From: Halapricum hydrolyticum
Lineage (GTDB): Archaea > Halobacteriota > Halobacteria > Halobacteriales > Haloarculaceae
Assembly (NCBI RefSeq): GCF_025517535.1
Contig: NZ_JAOPKC010000001.1
Span: 124,001-188,000 of the forward strand
Direction: 5' to 3'
Length of the DNA: 64,000 nucleotides
Within the stretch, counting starts at the first letter, position 1. Every line of letters begins with the position of its first letter. Positions 7,496-16,859 of the stretch are shown piece after piece. The notes under the pieces were generated by a model. That model had not been told where the DNA came from, ran no database searches, and saw only the letters and a program-made list of their open reading frames with translations. The position numbers and the translations under genes are program-made.

Positions 7496-9019
7496 TCAGT
7501 CGTCGATCGACTCGGCGTCGGGCGGGGTGACGAACACGTCGCGATCCTCGGGTTCGCCCTCGACGTGATACTGCTCGCCGGTCCCGGCCCGGATCGGCCG
7601 GTTCCAGCGCGCTTGCAGCACGTCGAGAAATCGATCCGTGACGATCTCGTCGACGATCTCGACGAGTGGACGATCGTCCGCTTCGAAGCCGTCCGCTTCG
7701 AAACTCCCGGCCTCGATCTGGGCGCCGGCCATGTCGGCGTGGCCGCCCGCACTGCCGATCGGTCCGAACGCGTCCCGGAGCGCCTCGCCGATGTCGAGGT
7801 CGGCTCCGCGCGTCCGCGCCGAGACGTGGATCGTGCCGTCTTCGATCCCGTAGACGAGTGTCGTCGTCACGTCCTCGATGTTCAGCAGTCGGTCGGCAGC
7901 CTGTGCCAGTGCGTCGCGGTTCTGGATGTCGTCGACGCCGGTGATTACGACCGGTCCGTGCCTGGTGCGATTGCGGATCGCACAGCCGATCGTCTCGAAG
8001 GTTTCCGGTGACATGCTCGGGTTCTCGATCCGCTGGAGTGTCCCCAGGTTCGCGACCGGGAGCAGTGCCGCTGCCGCCTCGAAGTCGGTCTGACAGGCCT
8101 CCCGACGAAACTCGTCGGTGTCGATCCGGATTCCGAACAGCAGTGCCGTCGCGACGGTCTCGTCGATCTGGACCGCCGATTGCTGGAGGTACTCGACGAG
8201 GAGCGTGCTCGTCGCGCCGACGTCGCTTCGCAGGTCGACGTGTGCCGCCTCGACCGGCTCTCGTGGCGGATGATGGTCGATGACGATGTCGATCGGCGTC
8301 TCGATCGGCAACTGGTCGTTGACGCCTGGCCGGGAGTGATCGACCAGGGCGAACCCACCGAATTCAGAAAGGTCGTCTCCGGCGTCGAGGTTCCGCAACT
8401 CGATGTCGAGGAGGTTGACGAACGCCCGGTTCTCCTGGTGCGTGATCGATCCGTAATAGCACAGCTCCGCGGTGCGTCCAGCCAGGTTCGCGAGCCGTGC
8501 GAGAGCGAGTGCGCTCGCGATCGCGTCCGGATCGGGGTTGTCGTGCATGACGATCGCCAGCGGGTCGTCGATATCGGTGAATACGTGCCGCAGGCTCCGG
8601 AGCCGGCTCCCGGCCTCGCTCAGCCGATTCGTGATCGCCTCTCTGGTGGCCGTCGACCGGTCGATGACGCGGTCGGCGTATCGTTCGATCGTCGCTCGCG
8701 CGTTTGTGTTCTCCGCTCCGAGGTACCCGATCCGGAGCGTCTCGGGGAAGATGTCCGCGGCGGCGCGCAAGATCTCGGCGGTCGTCGAGGGGTCGTCCGC
8801 GAACGCGAGGACGCTCTCGAGTTCGGTTTCGATCGCTTCGAGCGTGTCGGGTTCGGTCGGATCGCCGTGTCGCACAGTCGCGCCGGGCACGTTCTCAGTG
8901 GTAGTCTCCAGCAGCCGCTCCTCGTCGCTGACGACGACGAGCGGTCGGCTCCCGTCACCCAATCGCTCGACGAGTTCGTAGGCGAGCGTGCCGGATCCCG
9001 CCACCAACCGCGCGCGCAT
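7496..9019 (-). CDS. TrkA-N / DHH-family phosphoesterase
   Basis: This 507-residue protein has an N-terminal Rossmann-like TrkA-N domain (about 1-110). A DHH phosphoesterase domain follows, with metal-binding motifs DNPDPDAIASALAL, LVDHSRPG and VIDHHPP, and a C-terminal DHHA1 domain carries GSAGGHADMAGAQ. DHH proteins hydrolyse small phosphodiesters such as cyclic di-AMP, linear dinucleotides or nanoRNA. The TrkA-N fusion suggests a link to nucleotide sensing, but the substrate cannot be told from sequence. It is a common haloarchaeal architecture and is complete here. Confidence 0.88.
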   Translation of the reverse strand: MRARLVAGSGTLAYELVERLGDGSRPLVVVSDEERLLETTTENVPGATVRHGDPTEPDTLEAIETELESVLAFADDPSTTAEILRAAADIFPETLRIGYLGAENTNARATIERYADRVIDRSTATREAITNRLSEAGSRLRSLRHVFTDIDDPLAIVMHDNPDPDAIASALALARLANLAGRTAELCYYGSITHQENRAFVNLLDIELRNLDAGDDLSEFGGFALVDHSRPGVNDQLPIETPIDIVIDHHPPREPVEAAHVDLRSDVGATSTLLVEYLQQSAVQIDETVATALLFGIRIDTDEFRREACQTDFEAAAALLPVANLGTLQRIENPSMSPETFETIGCAIRNRTRHGPVVITGVDDIQNRDALAQAADRLLNIEDVTTTLVYGIEDGTIHVSARTRGADLDIGEALRDAFGPIGSAGGHADMAGAQIEAGSFEADGFEADDRPLVEIVDEIVTDRFLDVLQARWNRPIRAGTGEQYHVEGEPEDRDVFVTPPDAESIDD

Positions 9020-9099
9020 AGATCGGAACTGCTATCTACAGCGTCAAAAGAGCGTCGTTGCCGCCCTCGCCGGAGAATGCCGTCGTCACTCTGTCAGGA

Positions 9100-9528
9100 T
9101 TACTTGAGTCGTTCCTGCAGAAACGAGGGGTGAGCGGCCGTCACGCCCTCGATGCTCAGGATCGACTCCTCGATGATGTCTCCCAGTTCGTCTCCGTCCC
9201 GTCCACGAACCTCGGCCATCAGCATGTGATCGCCACTGGAGGTATACAGTGCTTCGACCTCCCCGACGTCCCGGAGTTCGCGAGTCGCCTCGACGTAGCG
9301 TTCGCTTTCGACGTCGATACCGACCATCGCGATCGACTGGCTCGAGAGCTTCTTCGGGTCGACGTCGGCGGAGTAGCCGACGATCACGCCCTCCTCTTCG
9401 AGCTTGTCGATGTACTTTCTCACTGTTGGCTTGGAGACGTCCGCCCGTTCGGCGATCTCCGCGTAGGACGCCTGGGCGTCTTCTTCGAGAACGGCGAGGA
9501 TACGGTCCGCCGTAGATTCCGCGCTCAT
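9100..9528 (-). CDS. lrpA1: Lrp/AsnC-family transcriptional regulator (LrpA1-like)
   Basis: The 142-residue protein has an N-terminal winged helix-turn-helix (AEIAERADVSKPTVRKYIDK, about 22-41). A C-terminal RAM-type effector domain (about 65-135) follows. It lies 69 bp downstream of porB on the same strand, an arrangement common in haloarchaea. Lrp proteins form dimers or octamers and respond to amino acids. Control of its own operon or of the adjacent por genes is an inference from position. Length and motifs are typical. Confidence 0.85.
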   Translation of the reverse strand: MSAESTADRILAVLEEDAQASYAEIAERADVSKPTVRKYIDKLEEEGVIVGYSADVDPKKLSSQSIAMVGIDVESERYVEATRELRDVGEVEALYTSSGDHMLMAEVRGRDGDELGDIIEESILSIEGVTAAHPSFLQERLK

Positions 9529-9597
9529 GGACGTTTCTTTCCGGTGCGCGAAAAAATACCTTGCGAACGGGGAAACGGGGTTCGCCTCGTCGAACCC

Positions 9598-10533
9598 TTA
9601 TTTATGCTTTTCGAGAAGCTGGTAGGATCGGTCCCACTCGGCGTCCTCGTCGAAGTACCGCTCGGCCAGCGGCTGCTCGGGCATCTCGCCGATCGCCTGC
9701 TTCTCCGCGGTGTAAGAGGGGCGCTCGTCGTCGACGTAGAAGCGACCGGTGAGGATCTCGCCTTCGTGGAGCTTGGATTCGGCGTCGTACATGGCGTGTG
9801 CGGCCTCGGCACGGTCGTTGATGTCGTGACCGTACTCGTCGGATTCCTGGATGTCGATGTAGGGGACGTACTGTTTGGCGTCCTTGTTCCAGGTCGGACA
9901 CTGGGTCAGGAAGTCCACGTGTGCGAAGCCGTCGTGCTGGATGGCTTCCGCGAGGATCTCCGCGGCCTGGTTCGGGTTGACCGCGGCCGTGCGGGCGATG
10001 TAGGACGCACCGGCCGACAGCGAGAGGCTGAGCGGCCGAAGCGGATCCTTTGCGCTTCCGGACGGCTGGGTCTTGGATTTGTGGCCCTTCGGCGAGGTCG
10101 GGGAGGTCTGGCCCTTCGTCAGCCCGAAGATCTCGTTGTTAAACACGATATAGGTCATATCGTGGTTCTCGCGGGCCGTGTGGATGAAGTGGTTGCCACC
10201 GATTCCGTAGCCGTCACCGTCGCCACCGGCGGCGATGACTTCGATACCCGGATTGGCCAGCTTGGTCGCCCGTGCGACCGGCAGCGACCGACCGTGGATC
10301 GTGTGGAAGCCGTAACTCTCGAAGTAGCTGTTCAGTTTGCCGGAACAGCCGATTCCGGTGAACACGGCGACCTCGTCGGGATTGAGGCCGACTTCCGGCA
10401 TCGCCTTTTTCAGTGCGTTGAGGACACCGAAGTCACCACAGCCCGGACACCACGTAGGCTGGGGCTCGATCCCCGGTGTGAACGCTTCGTCTTCTAGCTC
10501 GCTGTCCGATCCGATTGCGCTGAATGCACTCAT
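9598..10533 (-). CDS. porB: Pyruvate (2-oxoacid):ferredoxin oxidoreductase, beta subunit
   Basis: This 311-residue subunit binds thiamine diphosphate through GDGDGYGIGGNHF, followed by FNNEIFGLTKGQ. Cysteines in WCPGCGD, GIGCSG and TQCPTWNKD are placed to hold the catalytic [4Fe-4S] cluster. With the alpha subunit it performs CoA-dependent oxidative decarboxylation of a 2-oxoacid, passing electrons to ferredoxin. Haloarchaea use this in place of a pyruvate dehydrogenase complex. It starts 3 bp after porA ends, so the two are co-translated. Overall similarity favours the pyruvate over the 2-oxoglutarate enzyme, but substrate assignment is from memory. Confidence 0.88.
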   Translation of the reverse strand: MSAFSAIGSDSELEDEAFTPGIEPQPTWCPGCGDFGVLNALKKAMPEVGLNPDEVAVFTGIGCSGKLNSYFESYGFHTIHGRSLPVARATKLANPGIEVIAAGGDGDGYGIGGNHFIHTARENHDMTYIVFNNEIFGLTKGQTSPTSPKGHKSKTQPSGSAKDPLRPLSLSLSAGASYIARTAAVNPNQAAEILAEAIQHDGFAHVDFLTQCPTWNKDAKQYVPYIDIQESDEYGHDINDRAEAAHAMYDAESKLHEGEILTGRFYVDDERPSYTAEKQAIGEMPEQPLAERYFDEDAEWDRSYQLLEKHK

Positions 10534-10536
10534 TGG

Positions 10537-12444
10537 TTAGTCACCTGCCGCTGGGACGTAGGTCATTCGCTGGTGGGGCAGTTCCCCGCCCTCGTTGCTC
10601 GTTTCGAACCCCTCGACGATGTCGCGAGGTTCGAAGGGGTTGCCGTTGTACTTGAGGAGACTGGAGAGCTTGTCGCCGTACTTGCCCAGCTCCTTCTGGA
10701 TGTGCCCGCGGAGCTGTCCGCTGGCGTTCATCTCGACGACGACGGCGTGCTCGACGCTGTCGAGGAACTCGGTCATCTCCGTCTCGGGGAACGGCATCAG
10801 ATCCGAGACGCCGACGGCCTTCACGGAGTGGCCCATCTCGTTGAGCTCGTTGACGGCCTCGAAGACCGTGTCCTGCTGGCTCCCCCAGGTGACGATGCCG
10901 TAGTCGGCGTCCTCGGGGCCGTGATAGGTCTGGTGAGACTGCTCGGCGGCGTCCAGTTCCTCGCGGATGTCGTCGAGCTTGCCCATCCGTCGGTTCATCT
11001 GGATGACCCGGTTCTCGGGGTCCTCGCTGATGTGGCCGACTTCGTTGTGTTCGTTACCGGTCGCGAGGAAACGGCCACCCGCCTGGCCGGGCACCGAGCG
11101 CGGGCTGACGTTCGAGCCGTCCTCGGGACTGTGGAGGAATCGCTTGAACTTGCCGGAGGCGTGGTGGGCAGCCTCGGCGATCTCTTCTTCGGTCAGCACC
11201 GATCCGGGGTCGGTGTTGGGCTCCTCGTCGAAGAAGCTCTCGGGGACGTTACGCAGCTCCCCCTGGAGCTTCTGGTCGTAGGCGACGATCGCCGGGATCT
11301 GGTACTCGTAGGCGAGTTCGAACGCCTTGCGAGTCTGGGTGTAACACTCCCTGATGTTGGCCGGGGAGAACACGACCCGCGTCGAGTCTCCCTGACTCGT
11401 ATAGAGGATGTGTTCGAGGTCGCCCTGTTCGGGCTTGGTCGGCATCCCGGTCGATGGACCGGCACGCATCGCTTCGACCAGGACCAGCGGCGTCTCGGTC
11501 ATCTCCGCGAGTCCGAGCGGTTCGGACATCAGCGCGAAGCCACCGCCGGAAGAGCCGGACATGGCCTTCACGCCGGCGTGGGAGGCACCGATCGCCAGCG
11601 CTGCGGCGGCGATCTCGTCCTCGACCTGCTCACTGATTCCGCCGAACTTCGGCAGGTTCTGGGACATGATCGTGAACACGTCGGTCCACGGGGTCATCGG
11701 ATAGCCCGCGATGAACCGACAGCCCTCGTCGATCGCCCCGTAGGAGATGGCGTCACTGCCCGACAGCAGGACCTGCTCCTCGTCGTGGCCTTCGCCTTCC
11801 GGCGCGGACCAGCCGTGGGTCTGCTCGACTTCCTGGCCGAGCTCGTAGGCGTCTTCGAGCACCTTGAGGTTCGCCTCTTTCATCTCTCCGGACATGCCGT
11901 TGGAGATGATTTCCTCGAAGTACGCCGGATCGATGTCCAGCAGTGCCGCCGTGAACCCGACACCGGCGGTGTTTCGCATGACGTCGCGGCCGTGCTCGCG
12001 GGCGATCCCGCGCAGGTCGACGGGATAGACGTGCCAGCCGTTCTCCTCGGCACGCTCCTGGAGGTTGATCTCCGCGACATCTTCCTCGTCGAGCAAGCCC
12101 TCGTCGTAGACGATGACGCCACCCTCGTTGAGCTCGTCGAGATTCTCCGTCAGCGGTTTTGCCTCCTCGTTGCCGTAGTAGGCGTCTTCGCCCGGATTAC
12201 GGGCGAAACTGTCCCCGAGCGTGAGGAGGAAGTTGTATCCGTCGCCACGCGACTCGACCGGGCCGTTGCCGGCACGTACCTCGACGTACGTGTGGCCGCC
12301 GCGGATCCGCGACGGGTAGTGTCGATGTGTAAATACGTTGAGTCCCGAACGCAACAGGGCCTTCGCGAAGTTCTGGCTCGTCGAGTCGATTCCGTCGCCG
12401 GAACCGCCTGCGATTCGCCACATGAGGTCTTCTGGCTCTGGCAT
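10537..12444 (-). CDS. porA: Pyruvate (2-oxoacid):ferredoxin oxidoreductase, alpha subunit (gamma-alpha fusion)
   Basis: This 635-residue subunit fuses a gamma-type domain (start MPEPEDLMWRIAGGSGDGID, about 1-200) to the alpha domain with its pyrimidine-binding region (LLSGSDAISYGAIDEGCRF, MSGSSGGGFALMSEP). The start at 12444 is chosen because homologues begin just before WRIAGGSGDG; the frame remains open 23 codons further, through low-complexity sequence. The stop lies 3 bp before the porB start. An AT-rich promoter lies 75-100 nt upstream. The subunit works in the cytoplasm with ferredoxin. Confidence 0.9.
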   Translation of the reverse strand: MPEPEDLMWRIAGGSGDGIDSTSQNFAKALLRSGLNVFTHRHYPSRIRGGHTYVEVRAGNGPVESRGDGYNFLLTLGDSFARNPGEDAYYGNEEAKPLTENLDELNEGGVIVYDEGLLDEEDVAEINLQERAEENGWHVYPVDLRGIAREHGRDVMRNTAGVGFTAALLDIDPAYFEEIISNGMSGEMKEANLKVLEDAYELGQEVEQTHGWSAPEGEGHDEEQVLLSGSDAISYGAIDEGCRFIAGYPMTPWTDVFTIMSQNLPKFGGISEQVEDEIAAAALAIGASHAGVKAMSGSSGGGFALMSEPLGLAEMTETPLVLVEAMRAGPSTGMPTKPEQGDLEHILYTSQGDSTRVVFSPANIRECYTQTRKAFELAYEYQIPAIVAYDQKLQGELRNVPESFFDEEPNTDPGSVLTEEEIAEAAHHASGKFKRFLHSPEDGSNVSPRSVPGQAGGRFLATGNEHNEVGHISEDPENRVIQMNRRMGKLDDIREELDAAEQSHQTYHGPEDADYGIVTWGSQQDTVFEAVNELNEMGHSVKAVGVSDLMPFPETEMTEFLDSVEHAVVVEMNASGQLRGHIQKELGKYGDKLSSLLKYNGNPFEPRDIVEGFETSNEGGELPHQRMTYVPAAGD

Positions 12445-12517
12445 GTGTAAATCATCGGCCCCCTGCGGGCGCCGTATACGAACCAGGATTCGCCCGGACA
12501 AAAGCGTTGTCACTGAC

Positions 12518-12543
12518 TTATTTTACAATGTTTATTATAATTC
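12518..12543 (-). promoter_or_regulatory. TATA-like promoter of porAB
   Basis: On the minus strand the sequence reads ttataataaac followed by tgtaaaataag, a strong AT island in a GC-rich context. Transcription starting about 25 nt downstream would leave a leader of about 50-65 nt before the ATG at 12444. Confidence 0.55.
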
Positions 12544-12653
12544 TGTCGTATCCTGATAAGAAATTTATCGGCCCTTATTGCCGGTTTCGGTCTGTCGGGG
12601 TTACTAGTGGTGAGCCGTGCCTCATGGCGGTTGCTATTGGTGTGTTTTGGATC

Positions 12654-13808
12654 CTACTTCGGCTGCTGGCGGTAGATCAGGTTGCGCTGGATGTCGTTGG
12701 CCCCCTCGTAGATGACAGGGATCCGGACGTCCCGGTAGACGCGGGCGATCCGCCGGTCGGCCAATACGGAGCGGCCGCCGTGCAGTTTCATCCCCTGTTC
12801 GGCACACTCGGCCGCCACCTCCGTGGATTTAGTCTTCGCGAGCGCGGCCCAGAAGCCGGCGTCGTCGCTCGCCGCGACCTTGCTCGCGGCCCGCCAGGTC
12901 AGCGCGCGGGCCGCCTCGAACTCCAGGCGCATCTCCGCTAGCGTATGCTGGACCGCCTGGAAGTCGGCGACGTCCCGGCCGAACGCCTCCCGGTCGTGCA
13001 CGAAGTCGTTTGCCTCCTCGATGGCGGCCGCGGCCAGCCCCAGACCGTGGCCGCCGACGATCACTCGGCCGTGGTTGAAGAACTCCGCGAGCATGAAAAA
13101 GCCCGCGCCCTCCGCCCCGATCAGGTTCTCTTCGGGGATCCGGCAGTCGTTGAACTCGATGTGAGCCTGCTTGCTCGCGCGAAACCCCATCTTCTCGGGG
13201 ATGTGTTCGGCGTCGTAGCCGTCGGCGTCGGTCGGGACGACGAACAGCGAGTAGTTGCCGTAGCGGTTGTCCGGGTCGTCACCGGTCTTGGCGTAGACGG
13301 TCACCCAGTCGGCCTCGACGCCGTTGCCGATCCAGTATTTCTCGCCGTTCAGCACCCACTCGTCGCCGTCCTTCTCGGCGGCGGTCGTCATCCCCGCGAG
13401 GTCGCTGCCCGTCTCGGGTTCCGAAACCGCCAGCCCGGTGAGCTGTTCGTTCGCGGCGACCGGCCGGAGGTATTCCTCCTTCTGGGCCTCGCTGCCGTGA
13501 TCGGCCAGGATCTCCGCGCCGAAGCTCGCGAGCTGTAGCGTCAGCGCGATCCCCGCGTCCGCCCGGTAGAACTCCTCGGCGATCGCCAGTACCTGCTGGA
13601 GGTCGAACCCGCGTCCCCCGTACTCCTCGGGGATGTCCTGGGCGACGAGTCCGGCGTCCATCCCCGCTTCGAGGATCTCCCAGGGGTACTCCCCCCGTCG
13701 ATAGTGCTCCTCGGCGTTCGGGATGATGTGTTCGGCGGCAAACTCCCGCGCGTCGTGTTTGACCTCGCGTGCGTGTTCCGGGACGATCCCGTCGTCGAGT
13801 AACTCCAT
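12654..13808 (-). CDS. Acyl-CoA dehydrogenase
   Basis: The 384-residue flavoprotein has the family signature LTGLAVSEPETGSDLAGM (about residues 113-130). The FAD/substrate motif W(V/I)LNGEKYWIGNG follows, and the C-terminal motif VIYEGANDIQRNLIYRQ carries the probable catalytic Glu. It oxidises an acyl-CoA to the 2-enoyl-CoA and passes electrons to ETF. The chain-length preference cannot be told. The TATA-like box 27 nt before the ATG implies a leaderless transcript. Length is standard for the family. Confidence 0.92.
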   Translation of the reverse strand: MELLDDGIVPEHAREVKHDAREFAAEHIIPNAEEHYRRGEYPWEILEAGMDAGLVAQDIPEEYGGRGFDLQQVLAIAEEFYRADAGIALTLQLASFGAEILADHGSEAQKEEYLRPVAANEQLTGLAVSEPETGSDLAGMTTAAEKDGDEWVLNGEKYWIGNGVEADWVTVYAKTGDDPDNRYGNYSLFVVPTDADGYDAEHIPEKMGFRASKQAHIEFNDCRIPEENLIGAEGAGFFMLAEFFNHGRVIVGGHGLGLAAAAIEEANDFVHDREAFGRDVADFQAVQHTLAEMRLEFEAARALTWRAASKVAASDDAGFWAALAKTKSTEVAAECAEQGMKLHGGRSVLADRRIARVYRDVRIPVIYEGANDIQRNLIYRQQPK

Positions 13809-13828
13809 AATAGATCATGTCGAATCGG

Positions 13829-13840
13829 GTCGATAAATAC
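13829..13840 (-). promoter_or_regulatory. TATA box for leaderless acyl-CoA dehydrogenase mRNA
   Basis: On the minus strand, gtatttatcg lies about 27 nt upstream of the ATG at 13808, the spacing expected if transcription starts at or next to the start codon. Confidence 0.5.
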
Positions 13841-13931
13841 GCGATGGAACCGGAAGAAACGACGCTGGAGTTTCGGAGTGGGGTCGTGAGGAGGATACGG
13901 GGGAGCGTTCCACAGAGGAAACAAGGCGAGT

Positions 13932-13954
13932 GCCTCGGGGCTTGACCCCGAGGC
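13932..13954 (-). terminator. Perfect 9-bp stem-loop after cheC
   Basis: gcctcgggg-cttga-ccccgaggc forms a perfect 9-bp stem with a 5-nt loop, 3 bp beyond the cheC stop. It is well placed to end or stabilise the 3' end of the cheC transcript. Confidence 0.6.
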
Positions 13955-13957
13955 GGT

Positions 13958-14560
13958 TCACACTTCGATTTCTTGCATCAGGTCGACCAGCTCTTCCAGC
14001 TGTGGGAACGTGTAGACGGTGACGTCGATATCGGAGTTCAGGGCGTGGATGTGCGAGTCGAACATGAGTGCCATGTCGGAATCGCGGCCACCGACGAGTT
14101 CGTCGACCATGCCGCTGCCGGGGCCGTAGGTGAACGTCGGCGTGCCCATGTCGATGGTCGTCTCGAGGACGTTCGCCCAGCCGTCGATGAACCCCGAGGT
14201 CATGATGTTGCCGATCTCTTCGATCGCCGACCGCTCCATGTCCGTGAAGCCGCTCTGGTCCGGATCGGCCCCGCCCATGTCGCCGAGCATCCCCTGGGCG
14301 AGGTTCTTGGCGTTCGTGTAATCGAGCAGAAAGAGGACGTGTCCGTGTGGCGGTTCCTGGAGTTCGATAGAGATGCCGATCAGCTTCTCGTCGCCGACGT
14401 GGGTCTTGATGTCCGGGATGTCGATGAAGTTGATCTTGGTGATCTCCATCTCGGTCTCCATGCCGGTCATCTGACTGAGGTGGTCGGCGACGGTGTTGCC
14501 CCCTTCCTTGGCCATCTTGTTGAACAACGCGAGCTTCCGGATATCGAGCATCAGACTCAT
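13958..14560 (-). CDS. cheC: Chemotaxis protein CheC
   Basis: This is a CheC/CheX/FliY-family protein of 200 residues from the start MSLMLDIRKLALFNKM; an in-frame ATG at 14596 would add 12 residues. Two CheC-type phosphatase signatures are partly visible: an EIGNIMTSGFIDGWANVL helix (about 110-127) and an earlier N-terminal half. CheC removes phosphate from CheY-P and binds CheD to adjust receptor deamidation. No other che gene is in the window, so this is a stand-alone copy. The stop is followed by a strong hairpin. Confidence 0.85.
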   Translation of the reverse strand: MSLMLDIRKLALFNKMAKEGGNTVADHLSQMTGMETEMEITKINFIDIPDIKTHVGDEKLIGISIELQEPPHGHVLFLLDYTNAKNLAQGMLGDMGGADPDQSGFTDMERSAIEEIGNIMTSGFIDGWANVLETTIDMGTPTFTYGPGSGMVDELVGGRDSDMALMFDSHIHALNSDIDVTVYTFPQLEELVDLMQEIEV

Positions 14561-14681
14561 GGTGACGATTGAATTACCCGCCTGTTTCGACCGCATCCCT
14601 ATAAGTCATAGTCCCGCGATTTTCGCTGCCGAGAATCGGCCAGGGGTCGTGGGTGTTTGGACTGCTGTCGGCTCCGATGCG

Positions 14682-15347
14682 TTACTCGATCCGGTAGCTC
14701 ACCGCGACGCCCTCGCCGACAGGCAGCAGCGTCGTCCGGAAGTAGGGATCGGCCCGGACGGCCGACAGGTACTCCGCGATTCCCGCTGTCGGGCCTGTCG
14801 CGTCGACGGACTCGCCTTCGAGCAGTCGTCGCACGTCCTCGTGGTCGATCGTGCTCCCGGCGACGGCGTTGTCCGCGACCACGACCCCGCCAGGGGCGAC
14901 CTTCTCGCGAACGCTCTCGAAGGCCTCGCGGTAGCGGTGTTTCTCGTTGTCGATCAATACGACGTCGAAGGGGCCGCCGTAGGACCCGATCGTCTCGATC
15001 GCGTCGCCGAGTTCGAAGTGAGCGGTCGCTCCGAAGTCCCCGCGGCCGAGGTACTCGCGGGCCAGCTCGAGTTCGTCCTCGTCGACCTCAGTGAGGACGA
15101 TTTCGCCGTCATCGGGAAGCGCCCGGCAGAACCAGTACGCCGAGTAGCCGTACCCGGAGCCGAACTCGAAGACCCGCTCGGCTCCGACCATGCGCGCGAA
15201 CAGTTCGAGCCAGCCGCCGACGGCGGGACCGACGGTCGGAAAGCCCTCACGGTCGGCATAGTCGTCCATCTCCGCGAGTACCGCGTCGCCGTCCGGACCG
15301 ACGACGCGTGCGAGCTGTTCGACGCTATCGGGAATCGGGTTTGACAT
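14682..15347 (-). CDS. SAM-dependent O-methyltransferase (class I, type 3-like)
   Basis: Starting at ATG 15345-15347 (MSNPIPDSVEQLARVVG), the product is 221 residues. The SAM-binding motif VFEFGSGYGYSAYW is near residue 60, the acidic motif VLTEVDEDELELA follows, and DVVLIDNEKHRYREAF and GGVVVADNAV complete the Rossmann core. This is the pattern of caffeoyl-CoA/catechol-type O-methyltransferases. The substrate is unknown. The frame runs open far upstream on this strand, but that part is the shadow of the beta-propeller gene, so the internal ATG is the real start. Confidence 0.87.
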   Translation of the reverse strand: MSNPIPDSVEQLARVVGPDGDAVLAEMDDYADREGFPTVGPAVGGWLELFARMVGAERVFEFGSGYGYSAYWFCRALPDDGEIVLTEVDEDELELAREYLGRGDFGATAHFELGDAIETIGSYGGPFDVVLIDNEKHRYREAFESVREKVAPGGVVVADNAVAGSTIDHEDVRRLLEGESVDATGPTAGIAEYLSAVRADPYFRTTLLPVGEGVAVSYRIE

Positions 15348-15473
15348 GTTGGGTTTTCGGCGGGCACTGGTGATAGGGATTGCTATACCGACGGTGTAGT
15401 CCGGGCTCACGTAAATGATATCGAATATATGATTTTGGAAAATATTATGCGTGCAGCGTTTTGGCGTGGAATC

Positions 15474-16859
15474 ATGGGCACGTTTTCTCGCGGGGTGACC
15501 AGGAGACGATTCCTCGGAACGGCCGGGGCGTCGATGGCGGCCACTACTGGCTGTCTCGACAGTGCCGAGCAGTCGACGCCCGTTGCCTGGCCACAGCGGG
15601 GCTATGACGCCGGAGCGACGTTCTACAAGACGGAGGGGTCGCCGCCGGTCGAAGACGCCGAAGTCGTCTGGACTGCGAACGTCGACAACAGCCTGTACGC
15701 TGCCATCGACGAGCAGTGGCGCGGTGCCTGGGAGCAGGACCGATATCGGGACCTCACGAACCAGCGGTACATCGCGACGTTCGCCAACAGATACGGTCGG
15801 ACGCCCCTCATCGTCGTCGGCGATCGTGCGCACGTCCAGGGGGGGAAAGATTCGGTCGTCGATCTGACTGACGGCACAGTGGTAGAGCAAAGCAACTGTG
15901 CGGAGCGCGCGCTGGTCGGTGCCGCCCGGACGAACACGTACCGGGACGGAGTGATCGTGGGCACGGGATCCAGCAACGGTTCGGATTGCCGGGATCGCTG
16001 TGTCGTCCTCAAGGGGTTTCGACCCCCCGACGGCGGGGCGTGGTGTAAGGGGCCACAGCGGTGGGCAGCGGGCGCACCCCGAGACCTCGCGTCGACCGCG
16101 GCCGCGGGCCGAATAGCGGACGGGATGGTCGTGACGGTTACCCCCGATCGGGAGCCACCCTACCGGATCGTCGCGATCGACGCCGACGACGGGCGCATCG
16201 AGTGGGAGAATACGGTCCCGCACGGCGTCCATCGGCTTCGCGTGGACGACGGGGTGGCGTACGCGTCTGTCGCCGGCGAGGCAGGCGGGACGATGACGAT
16301 ACTGGACGGAGCCTCGACTCACCAGCGCGTCGAGATCGGACCGACGGATCTCCTCGAAGCAGTCCGGGACGACGTGTCCTATTTTCGGGATTTGGGAGCC
16401 AAAAATAAGACTCCGTCTATCAAGGCGATCGACACCGAGTCCGGCGAGACGAGACAGTTGCTGGACGGACCGGCGGTCTCGGAGCGGATCGCGGGTACGC
16501 CGGCCGGCGTCGGTGATATCGTCGTCGGACCGGATCGGCTGTTCGCGACCCTGCAGACCGAGACGGGGAGCGACCCTGCAATACTCGCGCTGGACCGATC
16601 CGACGGGGCGGTCGAGTGGGTGCGCCAGCTGTCCGGTCCGCTTCGACTCACCGGGACCGACGACGCCCTGTACGTGGCGGGGTCTCGTGAGCCCGGTCCA
16701 CACGCATACGCGCTGGATCCGGCGTCCGGCGATCGCCTGTGGTCGGTCGAGCTACCCGACCGTACCGGTTTCGGCCGCGGCGTCTATCGTCCGGCCGTCG
16801 TCGATTCGAAGATGCTCGTTCCCCTCAGCGGCCTGCTCGTCGCACTGGAGGAACCATGA
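15474..16859 (+). CDS. Tat-exported PQQ-type beta-propeller lipoprotein (copy 1)
   Basis: From ATG 15474 the product is 461 residues. The N-terminus has a twin-arginine signal (VTRRRFLGTAGASMAA) ending in a lipobox-like TTGC, so it is probably a folded, lipid-anchored outer-surface protein. The body contains repeated blade signatures (VEDAEVVW, DADDGRIEWEN, ALDPASGDRLWSVELP) typical of PQQ-like eight-bladed propellers. It may be a scaffold or dehydrogenase-like protein without bound PQQ. It overlaps the next gene by 4 bp, so the pair is translated together. A paralogous pair lies at 19022-21144. Confidence 0.82.
   Translation: MGTFSRGVTRRRFLGTAGASMAATTGCLDSAEQSTPVAWPQRGYDAGATFYKTEGSPPVEDAEVVWTANVDNSLYAAIDEQWRGAWEQDRYRDLTNQRYIATFANRYGRTPLIVVGDRAHVQGGKDSVVDLTDGTVVEQSNCAERALVGAARTNTYRDGVIVGTGSSNGSDCRDRCVVLKGFRPPDGGAWCKGPQRWAAGAPRDLASTAAAGRIADGMVVTVTPDREPPYRIVAIDADDGRIEWENTVPHGVHRLRVDDGVAYASVAGEAGGTMTILDGASTHQRVEIGPTDLLEAVRDDVSYFRDLGAKNKTPSIKAIDTESGETRQLLDGPAVSERIAGTPAGVGDIVVGPDRLFATLQTETGSDPAILALDRSDGAVEWVRQLSGPLRLTGTDDALYVAGSREPGPHAYALDPASGDRLWSVELPDRTGFGRGVYRPAVVDSKMLVPLSGLLVALEEP

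Noticed and set aside
8180..12450. Long plus-strand frames opposite the DHH, Lrp, porB and porA genes (317, 479 and 625 codons)
   Set aside because: High-GC antisense frames without domains; the opposite strand holds complete, recognised enzymes.
15348..16703. N-terminal extension of the O-methyltransferase frame to 673 residues
   Set aside because: The extension lies antisense to the propeller gene and has no protein character; a normal methyltransferase start is at 15347.
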